A DNA stretch of 64,000 nt from JAAYOS01 sp050950785 (GCA_050950785.1 JBMNIG010000027.1:1-64000), one strand, 5' to 3'; positions 9,878 through 17,158 are shown, numbered from the stretch's first letter. The notes: generated from the sequence alone by a model not told the origin. Numbers and translations: made by a program.

Positions 9878-10549
9878 TCATGCGCTCCCTGGCCGCTTTC
9901 TCCGCCTGTAGTTTTTCAAAAACTGCCGTCTTGTCCTGTGCTCCAGGTTCTCCGCGCGCACGCGGGAGAGATAGAAATGCCGCGCCGTCTGGCTGCGGCT
10001 TTTCTTCTTGCCTTCCGGGTAGCCAAAGCGATAGACAGCGTACTTTCTCTCCCGTCGCGGCAGATCGAGCAGCGAATAGAAGATCCACTGGGAATGATCG
10101 TGCCGGAGAGCGATCTCCTCCGGACCATGCTGGAAGGGATCGAAATAGGTTTCCCGGTAGGTAAGCTGATCCTCGGTCCCTGCATAACGATCCAGACTTA
10201 CCAACTCGCCGCCTGCCTGCTTGTATCGGCTACCTACAGAGCGCATCACGCTTTTCAGCTTGTTGTCAATACAGACGCCGGCATAGGTGGAGAACTTATT
10301 ACCCAGCTCGGGCTTAAACTTGTCAATGGCCTTCCAGAGCTCGATCCGAGCGAGCTGGATGAAATCGTCCTGCGTCAGAGACTTGTCCATGCCGGTGGCA
10401 TAGATGCCCTCCCAGTAGGCCTTTGCCTTGGAAACGACCAGCCCCTCATTTTTCTCCATCATCAGCCGGATGGCGCGGTCGCAGCCGCCCATCGCATAGA
10501 CGACCAATTCCTCATTGGTCATTTCGGGCATTTTGGTCCATTCATCCAC
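9878..10549 (-). CDS. Sigma-70-like protein of a mobile element
   Basis: 223 residues with a sigma-70 region 2-like core (DDFIQLARIELWKAIDKFKPELGNKFSTYAGVCIDNKLKSV, given here in parts: FIQLARIELWKAID, KFSTYA). A C-terminal segment resembles region 4 (ARHFYLSRVRAENLEH). Such proteins occur on phages and integrative elements of Clostridia as alternative sigma factors or antirepressor-like activators. The GTG start at 10549 follows GGGAGGG and overlaps the end of the XRE gene by 8 bases, so the two are translationally coupled. The last 20 residues are very basic and unlike usual region 4 ends; a small frame error there is possible. Confidence 0.75.
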   Translation of the reverse strand: MDEWTKMPEMTNEELVVYAMGGCDRAIRLMMEKNEGLVVSKAKAYWEGIYATGMDKSLTQDDFIQLARIELWKAIDKFKPELGNKFSTYAGVCIDNKLKSVMRSVGSRYKQAGGELVSLDRYAGTEDQLTYRETYFDPFQHGPEEIALRHDHSQWIFYSLLDLPRRERKYAVYRFGYPEGKKKSRSQTARHFYLSRVRAENLEHRTRRQFLKNYRRRKRPGSA

Positions 10550-11375
10550 TGCTCATCCCTCCCACGTGAAAGAGCGGCAGTACGGCGCGGTAAAGGTTTT
10601 CCTTCATATCTTCCGACACGCCGTCCATCAGGCTGACATACTCGCAGATGCTCCGGGAAATCTCCTCCGGCGTCACGCTGAGAATGTCCACGGCATTCCC
10701 GGTCTTGTCCTGTTCCTCCAGCAGATGATCGAAGGCCTCTTTCGTCATGGCCTTCGCCTCCTCCGCCTTGTTGGGGAGATCCTTCTTGATGGCCTTCAAG
10801 GTCCGCTCAAACTGCACGCCAAGTTGGGCAAGCTCCGTCTTGTAAAGCGGGATGCACTGCGCCCGGGCCTGCTTGGCCAGCGAGGTCGCCTTCTGCCTCC
10901 GCTGTTTGTCCTCGCGCGCGATGCGGGTAAAGAGCTCCGCTGTGCTCTGATGGATCTGGTTCTGTGTGGCGATCGCCGCAGCAAAGGTGTCATTGAAATA
11001 GTCTGAGATCATCACTGTCAGCGCGGCAAATTCGGGCTCGCCCATCAGGCGGTTGACCACCGTCACATCCACGCTACCGGTATAGAGATTCCTGGCCGCC
11101 TGCGCCGAAAGGCCCAACTCCTCGATCGTGTAATTCTTCCGATCCGGTACATCCGTGCGGCCGAGAAGGAAGTCCGTGGACACGCCGAAGAATTTGGCGA
11201 GCGCCAGAACCACATCGTCATTGACCGTCTGCTGCTTGCCGCTCTCGATCCGGCTGAGCAGAGATTCCGAAAGGCCGGTCTTCTCCGCAATCGCTTTGTT
11301 TGTCACGTTATGCGTTCGTTTCAGATCGACGATCCGATCCCGGATGCATCCCGGCAGATATTCCTTTTCACTCAT
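10542..11375 (-). CDS. XRE-family helix-turn-helix transcriptional regulator
   Basis: 277 residues. The N-terminal Cro/CI-type HTH (about 10-70) shows NKAIAEKTGLSESLLSRIES and then VSTDFLLGRTD. The rest is a long helical region (about 110-250) with no recognisable enzyme motif. The start at ATG 11375 follows GAGGCGAGG; the reading frame runs further upstream through the palindrome but without a better start. It overlaps the sigma-like gene downstream, forming a two-gene regulatory operon that probably controls element genes. Its own promoter region holds the 11465-11536 palindrome. Confidence 0.85.
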   Translation of the reverse strand: MSEKEYLPGCIRDRIVDLKRTHNVTNKAIAEKTGLSESLLSRIESGKQQTVNDDVVLALAKFFGVSTDFLLGRTDVPDRKNYTIEELGLSAQAARNLYTGSVDVTVVNRLMGEPEFAALTVMISDYFNDTFAAAIATQNQIHQSTAELFTRIAREDKQRRQKATSLAKQARAQCIPLYKTELAQLGVQFERTLKAIKKDLPNKAEEAKAMTKEAFDHLLEEQDKTGNAVDILSVTPEEISRSICEYVSLMDGVSEDMKENLYRAVLPLFHVGGMSSG

Positions 11376-11464
11376 ATTCCTCGCCTCCTCGATGGATTCT
11401 ACAAAAATACGCGCGCGATTGCCGTCGAAAGCAGTCGCTCCCGAGAGCATAGTCATTCTACCAA

Positions 11465-11536
11465 AAACCGTGTCCCGAAAATTCCCCTCGGTCAGAGATC
11501 GGCCGTTTATCAAGGGAAGTTTTCGGGACACGGTTT
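11465..11536. repeat. Perfect 17-bp inverted repeat between the XRE gene and a 38-codon ORF
   Basis: The arm AAACCGTGTCCCGAAAA (11465-11481) is exactly repeated in reverse complement at 11520-11536. A further 5 pairs (TTCCC/GGGAA) extend it past one bulged base, and the loop is about 27 bp. It lies between divergent genes, so it may be a regulator-binding site or a structured leader. T-runs are absent, so a terminator is unlikely. Confidence 0.75.
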
Positions 11537-11578
11537 CTGTTAGGATAGAGTCAGAGAAGAAAACAGGAGGCAAGCAAA

Positions 11579-11695
11579 ATGAAAGGTTTTTACACGGGAA
11601 GCGGATACTGCGGCTATGTGGACGGGCGCTATGTTCTGTTCAGCAGCGAGAGCGACTATTACGAATCAGTCGAGCTGGAGGACGACGCGGCATAA
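11579..11695 (+). CDS. Small 38-residue protein
   Basis: A strong AGGAGG (11565-11570) sits 8 bases before an ATG that opens a 38-codon frame. The peptide starts MKGFYTGSGYCGYVDGRYVL and ends in an acidic stretch (ESVELEDDAA). I recall similar short aromatic and glycine-rich proteins annotated as hypothetical on Clostridia mobile elements, but no function is known to me. It is transcribed divergently from the XRE/sigma operon, and its 3' end overlaps the end of the WYL gene on the other strand by 37 bases. Confidence 0.6.
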   Translation: MKGFYTGSGYCGYVDGRYVLFSSESDYYESVELEDDAA

Positions 11696-12675
11696 AGCGT
11701 CGTCAGGCGCTGGGCTTCTTCCCGCATCTGCGCCACCAGCGATGCGGGGCCGGTGATGCGCACGCCGTCGCCCAGGGCGATGATCCAGCCGATGAAGTGC
11801 CGGCTGGCGGCGACCTCGACCGTGGCCGTAAAGCGGTCGCCCTCCTGCGGGGTGATCGTGATGTCCTTGCCGAAGCGGTCGATCAGCGCCCCAACCATAT
11901 CGGCGCGGCCTTCCAGCGTCACGCGCGTGAGCTCTCCACCAAACATACCGAACACGCTGCGCGAATAGGCCGCCGGGTCGAGCTTCTGAAAGGCCTTCTT
12001 GCCCTCGCGCGGCGTGTCGGTGACAGAGAGGCGCACGATCTTGTCCACGCGATAGTGCTTGATGATCCCGTCCTGGGCGTCATAGGCGACGAGATAATAG
12101 TTCTCATCGTCCCACAGCAGACACCAGGGACTGACCTGATACCAGGCTCCATCCCGGCGCAGTTCCTGCTCTTTATGCACGTTCCAGCGGAAGTACTGGA
12201 AACGGATCTGCCGGTCGGCGTTGATGGCCTCGTGCAGCATATCGACGAGGTAATAGATGCTCTCATTCATGGCCTTGATGCGCCCGGTGATGAGCACCTG
12301 CCGCTGGAGCTGCCGTGCCTCATGGACACTGACCAGGGATTCGAGCTTCTTGATGAGCTGGCGGGATTTGCGTTCCGTGATGAACTTGGAGCTCTGCACC
12401 GCGTCCACCAACAGCTTCAGCTCCGGCAGCTCAAACTGCCGCGTAGTCAAGTGATAGAGCACGTTTCGTCCGGCCTGCTCGCTGAGGATCTCCAGGCCGT
12501 ACTTCTCCAGCTCGGCGAAATCCTTGTACAGCGTTTTGCGGTCGGCATTGACACCATAGCTCTCCAGCCTATCCGCGATCTGCTGGAGTGACAGGCCGTG
12601 CGCATCGTCGGTCTCCTCCGAGAAGATATTGACGAGATAGAGCATTTTCAGCCTTTGGTTATCTCCGGCAGCCAC
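11659..12675 (-). CDS. WYL-domain transcriptional regulator
   Basis: About 338 residues. The N-terminal winged HTH (about 1-70: SLQQIADRLESYG, RKTLYKDFAELEKYG) is of the DeoR/HTH_11 kind. The central WYL domain (about 140-230) contains WYQVSPWCLLWDDENYYLVAYD, cited here as WYQVSPWCLLWDDENYYLVA. A C-terminal WCX-like part follows. WYL proteins sense nucleic-acid or nucleotide ligands and are common in defence and mobile-element regulation. GTG 12675 (MAAGDNQRLK) is preferred because GCGAGG lies at a usable distance; GTG 12684 is possible. Confidence 0.85.
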   Translation of the reverse strand: MAAGDNQRLKMLYLVNIFSEETDDAHGLSLQQIADRLESYGVNADRKTLYKDFAELEKYGLEILSEQAGRNVLYHLTTRQFELPELKLLVDAVQSSKFITERKSRQLIKKLESLVSVHEARQLQRQVLITGRIKAMNESIYYLVDMLHEAINADRQIRFQYFRWNVHKEQELRRDGAWYQVSPWCLLWDDENYYLVAYDAQDGIIKHYRVDKIVRLSVTDTPREGKKAFQKLDPAAYSRSVFGMFGGELTRVTLEGRADMVGALIDRFGKDITITPQEGDRFTATVEVAASRHFIGWIIALGDGVRITGPASLVAQMREEAQRLTTLYAASSSSSTDS

Positions 12676-12803
12676 GGTCAGCACCTCGCTTTACTTTTTT
12701 ATCAGTATAACAGACGCGGCGGGCGCAGGCAAGAACCGAGGGGCATTTTTTGGGCAACTTTCATGTTACCATACAGGCAGAAACAGAAAGGGAGGATTTG
12801 ATC

Positions 12804-12980
12804 ATGGAACTTCGGGCACAAGCGGAACAGATCGGCTTTCGCATCGTCGGCGCGCTGGTGCGTCGGACGGACTTCGAGCCGTCACATCTCTATCAGTGCT
12901 TCTTTGACGAGGCGCAGAACCGCTACATCCTACACCGCGGCATTCTGACTGTCGTTGCCGCTGACGGAACCGTGTATTAA
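12804..12980 (+). CDS. Small hypothetical protein, 58 residues
   Basis: The ATG at 12804 is preceded by GGGAGGA. The peptide (MELRAQAEQIGFRIVGALVR at its start, GILTVVAADGTVY at its end) is not recognised. It is divergent from the WYL gene and upstream of the toxin-antitoxin pair. Its size and position are those of an accessory regulator or excisionase-like gene, but no HTH is evident. Confidence 0.55.
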   Translation: MELRAQAEQIGFRIVGALVRRTDFEPSHLYQCFFDEAQNRYILHRGILTVVAADGTVY

Positions 12981-12984
12981 AGCT

Positions 12985-13050
12985 ATATCGTGAAATATAT
13001 CTATAAATTTAGCGATATGATATTGACTTTTCTTCCCGTCCGCATATAAT
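12985..13050 (+). promoter_or_regulatory. Promoter and candidate operator of the toxin-antitoxin pair
   Basis: TTGACT (13023-13028) and TATAAT (13045-13050) with a 16-bp spacer make a good sigma-A promoter. An inverted repeat ATATCG (12985-12990) / CGATAT (13013-13018) in AT-rich DNA lies just upstream, a usual place for autorepression by the antitoxin. The operator role is inferred. Confidence 0.6.
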
Positions 13051-13085
13051 AGGATCAGAAGATGTGAAGGAAAGGAGCGTTTGCC

Positions 13086-13415
13086 ATGGATCAGATGTCT
13101 ACCGTTGGCATGATGAAGAAGATAGTGCCGATCACCCGCTTCAATAAGGGAGAGGCCAACAAGATCTTTGACGAGGTGCAAAGCTCGGGCACCAAGATCG
13201 TAATGAAAAACAACCGTCCGGCCTGCGTTCTTGTGTCCCCTGAGCAGTATGAATCGCTGATCGAGATGCTGTCGGATTATCTGTTGCTGGCCGAGGCCGA
13301 CCGCCGCATGACCGCCAATAACAACGCTGAGAACATCAGCCATGAGGACATGATGCGCAGCCTCGGCATCACACAGGAAGAGCTGGACGCTGTTGATGTG
13401 GAGATCGAGGAATGA
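13086..13415 (+). CDS. Type II antitoxin, Phd/YefM family
   Basis: 109 residues. The N-terminal half has the Phd/YefM DNA-binding fold pattern (VPITRFNKGEANKIFDEVQS, then RPACVLVSPEQYESLIE). The C-terminal acidic tail (ITQEELDAVDVEIEE) is the toxin-wrapping segment. AAAGGAG lies before the ATG. It overlaps the toxin by ATGA (4 bases), the usual coupling. It should bind the toxin and repress its own promoter at 13023-13050. Confidence 0.9.
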   Translation: MDQMSTVGMMKKIVPITRFNKGEANKIFDEVQSSGTKIVMKNNRPACVLVSPEQYESLIEMLSDYLLLAEADRRMTANNNAENISHEDMMRSLGITQEELDAVDVEIEE

Positions 13416-13738
13416 GCTGGAAGATCGAATACATCAAGGAAGCCCAGCGCGATCTGCAAAAACTGGACCCCTATAATCGCCGACTGATCCTCAAGGCGAT
13501 CGAGAAGACGGCCGAGCGTCCGCTGCCGCCTCCGGATGGGATCGGCAAGCCTCTCGGCAGCCATGCCGCGGCCAATCTCAGCGGCTATTACAAGATCAAG
13601 CTGCGCGATCTCGGTTACCGTGTCGTGTACGGCCTGATCCGCGAGGGAAACACGATGAAAGTTATCGTGATCTCCATTCGAGACGATGAGTCTGTCTACC
13701 GCGAGGCAGAGCGCCGGATCGCCAATATGTCCAAATAA
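13412..13738 (+). CDS. Type II toxin, RelE/ParE family
   Basis: 108 residues of the RelE/ParE fold: IEYIKEAQRDLQKLD at the N-terminus, LSGYYKIKLRDLGYRVVY in the centre, and a C-terminal VIVISIRDDESVYREA. RelE-type members cut ribosome-bound mRNA and ParE-type members poison gyrase. The central Lys/Arg pattern and the YefM-like partner favour an mRNA interferase, but this is not certain. It stabilises the element by inference. A strong terminator follows at 13751-13799. Confidence 0.9.
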   Translation: MSWKIEYIKEAQRDLQKLDPYNRRLILKAIEKTAERPLPPPDGIGKPLGSHAAANLSGYYKIKLRDLGYRVVYGLIREGNTMKVIVISIRDDESVYREAERRIANMSK

Positions 13739-13750
13739 AAATGCACCGCT

Positions 13751-13799
13751 GACCCGAAATCATTTGTACGTCCGTACCGATGATTTCGGGTCTTTTTTT
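13751..13799 (+). terminator. Terminator of the toxin-antitoxin operon
   Basis: A perfect 13-bp stem, GACCCGAAATCAT (13751-13763) with ATGATTTCGGGTC (13780-13792), followed by seven T. The loop contains a second small palindrome, GTAC-GTCC-GTAC. Confidence 0.9.
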
Positions 13800-13809
13800 A
13801 TTTCCGCGC

Positions 13810-13912
13810 AATTGCAAATCTGCAATTTGCTCCTTCCGGTCGTTGCTCAAATTGCAGATGTGTAGATTTCCTGCGCGTTTTTCGCCGTCGAGCGTATACT
13901 CTTACAGAAGCG
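13810..13912 (+). repeat. 103-bp structured repeat, copy 1
   Basis: It begins AATTGCAAATCTGCAATTTG and ends GCGTATACTCTTACAGAAGCG (last 20 bases shared with copy 2). The arms 13815-13829 and 13848-13862 form a hairpin of 15 positions with 14 pairs. No ORF with a ribosome site lies in it. It may be a small RNA or a DNA recognition element. Confidence 0.7.
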
Positions 13913-13950
13913 GAAGCAGGAAAGCGCGGGACGATTGTACAAAAACATGG

Positions 13951-14053
13951 AATTGCAAATTTGCAATTTTCGTTCTTCCGCGGGTGAAGAAATTGCAATT
14001 GTGTCGAATTCCTGCGCATTTTTCGCTCCCCTGCGTATACTCTTACAGAAGCG
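13951..14053 (+). repeat. 103-bp structured repeat, copy 2
   Basis: Same length as copy 1, 141 bp downstream, diverged in the loop and flanks. The first 18 bases (13951-13968) are a perfect palindrome. The hairpin arms are 13956-13969 and 13990-14003. A C-G pair in copy 1 is a T-A pair here, a compensatory change that supports a conserved secondary structure. Confidence 0.7.
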
Positions 14054-14084
14054 AAAACGCAGACAACTGAATAAAAAAGTCTGA

Positions 14085-14145
14085 GACCTGAATTCTTCCG
14101 TACATCCGTACTACCGTACCCGGGCGGAAGCGTTCGGGTCTTTTT
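14085..14145 (+). terminator. Terminator downstream of the duplicated repeat
   Basis: GACCTGAA (14085-14092) pairs with TTCGGGTC (14133-14140), and CTTCCG with CGGAAG inside; T-run TTTTT follows. Its sequence resembles the 13751-13799 terminator (shared GTAC-TCCGTAC and CGGGTCTTTTT), so the terminator was probably duplicated with the repeat. 14146-14283 holds nothing I can name. Confidence 0.7.
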
Positions 14146-14283
14146 CTGTTTCCGCTTCAAAATAACGGAATCGAAAACAGGATTCCGTAATGAAATAACT
14201 GCTGTCACTTTTATCGGCAGCGGAGAAAGACTAACTATTAAAAGTCAAGGTCTAAAATAAAAAATTTGAAAAAAAGTTCGCCG

Positions 14284-14406
14284 CCCTTGACAAACAGCAT
14301 TCAGATGCTAAAAAACGCAAGCGAGGGCGACGGAGAGAATAGCAAAGCAAGCCCAACAACCCTCGCAAAAAAATCGTAGCATCTGAATGCTTCGGTTTGT
14401 CAAGGG
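14284..14406. repeat. 123-bp interrupted inverted repeat
   Basis: CCCTTGACAAAC (14284-14295) is inverted at 14395-14406, CATTCAGATGCTA (14298-14310) at 14377-14389, and GCGAGGG/CCCTCGC pair further inside. The whole can fold into one long hairpin with small internal loops. It lies beside the IS110 3' end. It could be a MITE-like element, a transcription boundary or a structured RNA. Confidence 0.7.
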
Positions 14407-14460
14407 TACGCTGCGCCGGCTGGCTTGTATGTAATTTTTTAGCTCTTGCTCAAGAGAGAA

Positions 14461-15636
14461 TTAAGCAGTTGCTTGGTATACTTCTCCGGTAATTTCAAGA
14501 TGGTATAAAAGCCTAACGAGCTTTTTTGCTGCATGTGAAAGTGCAACATAGTAGTGCTTACCCTCAGCACGTTTCTTTTGAAGATACGCCGCAAAGGTTG
14601 GCTCCCAATTGCAAACATAAGCAGCCGCATTGAGCAGTGCCCATCTAAGATACCTTGAACCGCGTTTCTCCATTTTTGCATGGGAAGAGTATAGCTGCCC
14701 CGATTGGTATGTAGTTGGAGAACAACCTGCAAAGGCAAGTATTTTATCTGGATTATCAAAGCGAGAGAAATCGCCGATTTCAGCAATAATCATCGCTCCA
14801 AGGTTCTGTCCGATACCAGGGATTGATAAGATAGGTGAATCAATAGCATCCATAATCTTTTTAATCTCAGCTTCAATTTCGGCTATCTCAGAGGTAAGTT
14901 CACGAATCAGTTTGATAGTATGCTTCAGCTCCAATGATTTGGCCGGAAGATAAGAGCTAATAGATTTTCTCGCAGCTTCACGAATTTCGTCTGCTGTAAC
15001 TCTTTTAAAGCGACCTTTGGATGAAGTGTTCAGCAAATGTGTAAGATGCTTTAGGTTTGCGGATGCGATGTGCTGAGCACTTGGAAACTCCAACAAAAGC
15101 TCGTAAACAGCCTTTCCGTGCAGCGTGGATACAAGAGTTTCAAGCTCAGGAAAAAGTATGTTTACAAGCCTTGATACCGATTGCTTCAACTTTGCTCTTT
15201 GCATAACTTTATCAAATCTGTATCTTGTTAATGATTTTAGATCTTCGTTGTGATATAATTTGTCTGAGTAGGGCTTTAAGCTCACGTCAGACATTATCAT
15301 ACCTGCAATTGTACGAGCATCTACCTTGTCTGTTTTTGTTTTACGCAGACTGGTGCTCTTCCGGCTTAGACTGGTGTACAACGGATTGATTACGATGGTT
15401 GTCAGACCTTTGTTTTTCAAAAATCCGAGAATGTTGCAGCTGTAGTGTCCCGTGGCTTCAAGTCCTACTTTTACGTTGCCCAAATCTTTCTCTGCACTCT
15501 TGATTTTGAATAGCAAATCTTCAAACCCATCCATGTTGTTTTGTATGGTAAATACATCGAACAGAACTTCTCCGTCGGAGTTTACAATGAAGCAGTCATG
15601 CTTGTCCTTTGCGACATCAATCCCGACATAAACCAT
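14461..15636 (-). CDS. IS110-family transposase (DEDD, bridge-RNA type)
   Basis: 391 residues. The N-terminal RuvC-like DEDD site is complete: Asp7 (VGIDVAKDKHD), Glu60 (GLEATGHY), and Asp103 and Asp106 (TDKVDARTIAG). A coiled-coil region follows. The C-terminal Tnp_IS116/IS110/IS902 domain has SIPGIGQNLGAMIIAEIGD (about 285-303) and the serine-bearing GCSPTTYQSG. The start at ATG 15636 with GGGGTA upstream is preferred over a longer frame. Recombination in this family is directed by a bridge RNA from the flanking non-coding DNA. The gene looks intact. Confidence 0.95.
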   Translation of the reverse strand: MVYVGIDVAKDKHDCFIVNSDGEVLFDVFTIQNNMDGFEDLLFKIKSAEKDLGNVKVGLEATGHYSCNILGFLKNKGLTTIVINPLYTSLSRKSTSLRKTKTDKVDARTIAGMIMSDVSLKPYSDKLYHNEDLKSLTRYRFDKVMQRAKLKQSVSRLVNILFPELETLVSTLHGKAVYELLLEFPSAQHIASANLKHLTHLLNTSSKGRFKRVTADEIREAARKSISSYLPAKSLELKHTIKLIRELTSEIAEIEAEIKKIMDAIDSPILSIPGIGQNLGAMIIAEIGDFSRFDNPDKILAFAGCSPTTYQSGQLYSSHAKMEKRGSRYLRWALLNAAAYVCNWEPTFAAYLQKKRAEGKHYYVALSHAAKKLVRLLYHLEITGEVYQATA

Positions 15637-15639
15637 AAT

Positions 15640-15830
15640 GATACCCCCATTGTTTAATTGATACTGTATGGACCCACAGGGCACTTTACGTCTTGTAACC
15701 TCGTTCTAAATAAACCGTCAGGCGGTATCTAACTAATTAACAAACTCGTAAAGGTCTGTGGTTGGAGCCTTTCTGAAACCGTCTTGCGGTAGGAGGTGAA
15801 ACCAATCCACAGCATCCATTACAGTATAGC
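15640..15830 (-). ncRNA. Candidate IS110 bridge-RNA region
   Basis: In IS110-group elements the bridge RNA is encoded between the left end and the transposase start. This stretch has no ORF, and on the minus strand contains two related small hairpins, TACCGCAAGACGGTTT and TACCGCCTGACGGTTT. The assignment rests on position and hairpins only; guide loops were not identified. Confidence 0.4.
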
Positions 15831-15897
15831 AACTTTTTTAAAGTTCTTGGAGAGGAACTCTAAAAACTACTACTTTTATATAATACGAGGAGTTTAT

Positions 15898-16998
15898 TTG
15901 TCTAAAAGACGCAGCAATGGTGAGGGAAGCATCACCAAACGAAAGGATGGGCGCTGGGAGTGCTCGATCATGATCGGTTTTCAGAAAGACGGTCGGCGTA
16001 AGCGCAAATCCTTCTATGGAAAAACAAAAAATGAGGCCCTGCAGAAAATGCGGGACTATCAGCGGGACATGGAGAACGGTCTGCAGCTTGATCCCAACCT
16101 GCTGTTTGCCGACTGGGCTGACACTTGGTTTGAAAGCCACAAAGAAAACATTTCAGCGGTAACACAGGAGAGCTACAGTTATATGCTCGGCGGTTTAAAG
16201 GAGGCACTGGGTAAGAAAAAGCTCGTCGAGATCAAAGCCCTGGACATTGAGAACGTGCTATTGGATTTCCGCCGTGAAGGCAAGTCAGACAGCTACGTTT
16301 CTAAGGCAAGGGGTATGCTGTTTCAGATCATGAAAAAAGCTGAGGCAAACGAACTGATCCGCCGCAATCCGGTAGCGAGCGCGGAGAAGATGAAAGCGAA
16401 TAAGCCGATGGAGTCAAAGGAAGCCTTTACTGCCGAAGAGGTCAAATCCTTGATGCTCTCGCTTCCTCACGACAAGATCGGCGACAGCATTCGCCTGATG
16501 CTCGGCACCGGGATCCGTATGCAGGAGCTGCTGGCCTTGGAGCCTTATCTCATTGAGCCAGACGGTTCTGCCATCCATATCCGGCAGGCAGTCAAAACAG
16601 TTGCCGGCAAGGTGGAGATCGGGTCACCCAAATCCCGCGACAGCATCCGCGACGTGCCGATCCCGGAGGGCTTGAGAGCCATGGTCATGTCGCTGCGCGA
16701 GACAGAAGATAAATACATCTTCCAATCGCCCAGCAAGGAGCAGCCCTTTGACCCGAAGCATTATCGGGACAAGTTCAAGCAGTATGTGAGCGCCATTGAT
16801 GGCGTGCGGGAACTGACCCCGCATTCCTGCCGACACACCTACGTCTCACAGATGCAGGCACTGGGTGTGGATCTGGCAACGATCCAGAGCATGGTAGGCC
16901 ACGCGGATCTGGATATGACGCAGCATTATCTGCATGTGCAGGCCCCGGTCAAGCAGAAGGCGGTCAAGGCTTTTGACGCAGCGTTTTGTACCGTGTGA
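15898..16998 (+). CDS. int: Tyrosine integrase (phage/ICE type)
   Basis: 366 residues. The N-terminal arm-binding domain (about 1-60: GEGSITKRKDGRW, FYGKTKNEA) is followed by a SAM-like core-binding domain (about 65-165). The catalytic domain has all six residues: Arg207 (GTGIRMQE), Lys245, His309 and Arg312 (HSCRHTYV), His335 (GHADL) and nucleophile Tyr344 (HYLHV). TTG 15898 is chosen as start because GAGGAG precedes it and MSKRRSNGEGS matches family N-termini. It faces the att-like site 163 bp downstream. The IS110 insertion abuts its promoter side and may have removed an excisionase gene. Confidence 0.95.
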   Translation: MSKRRSNGEGSITKRKDGRWECSIMIGFQKDGRRKRKSFYGKTKNEALQKMRDYQRDMENGLQLDPNLLFADWADTWFESHKENISAVTQESYSYMLGGLKEALGKKKLVEIKALDIENVLLDFRREGKSDSYVSKARGMLFQIMKKAEANELIRRNPVASAEKMKANKPMESKEAFTAEEVKSLMLSLPHDKIGDSIRLMLGTGIRMQELLALEPYLIEPDGSAIHIRQAVKTVAGKVEIGSPKSRDSIRDVPIPEGLRAMVMSLRETEDKYIFQSPSKEQPFDPKHYRDKFKQYVSAIDGVRELTPHSCRHTYVSQMQALGVDLATIQSMVGHADLDMTQHYLHVQAPVKQKAVKAFDAAFCTV

Positions 16999-17014
16999 AA
17001 ACAGCAGGCCGAAA

Positions 17015-17072
17015 AACTCCAGTCAAAGAAAAAAGAGCTGATTTTTTCAACTCCAGTCAAACTCCAGTCAAA
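17015..17072 (+). repeat. Three direct repeats, likely integrase arm-binding sites
   Basis: AACTCCAGTCAAA occurs at 17015-17027, 17049-17061 and 17060-17072. The last two share their end and start bases. The position between int and the att-like core matches arm-type sites of tyrosine integrases. The role is inferred. Confidence 0.6.
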
Positions 17073-17122
17073 GGCATTTTTCGGGCCGATTTCACTCTTT
17101 TGAATTCGATTCAAAAGTGACG

Positions 17123-17158
17123 AAAAAGGCTTGATTTCTTTCGAAATCAAGCCTTTTT
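17123..17158. terminator. Bidirectional terminator after the integrase
   Basis: A perfect 16-bp stem, AAAAAGGCTTGATTTC (17123-17138) with its complement (17143-17158), loop TTTC, with A- and T-tracts on both sides. It abuts the tRNA fragment. Confidence 0.85.

Larger units (their letters stand above)
14450..15840 (-). mobile_element. IS110-family insertion sequence (ends not resolved)
   Basis: A single DEDD transposase gene with a non-coding region of about 200 bp upstream. IS110 elements lack clear terminal inverted repeats, so the limits are approximate: after 14406 on one side and before the integrase leader (about 15840) on the other. Confidence 0.65.

Noticed and set aside
13810..14053. 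CRISPR array
   Set aside because: Only two diverged copies of 103 bp, no short identical repeats with unique spacers, and no cas genes.
13780..14208. ORFs of 96 and 136 codons through the duplicated repeats
   Set aside because: No ribosome sites and they run through terminators and hairpins; the repetition in the peptides only reflects the DNA repeats.
15796..15897. Longer N-terminus of the integrase
   Set aside because: No ribosome site for the upstream ATG and the added residues are AT-rich leader; TTG 15898 has a good site and family-like start.
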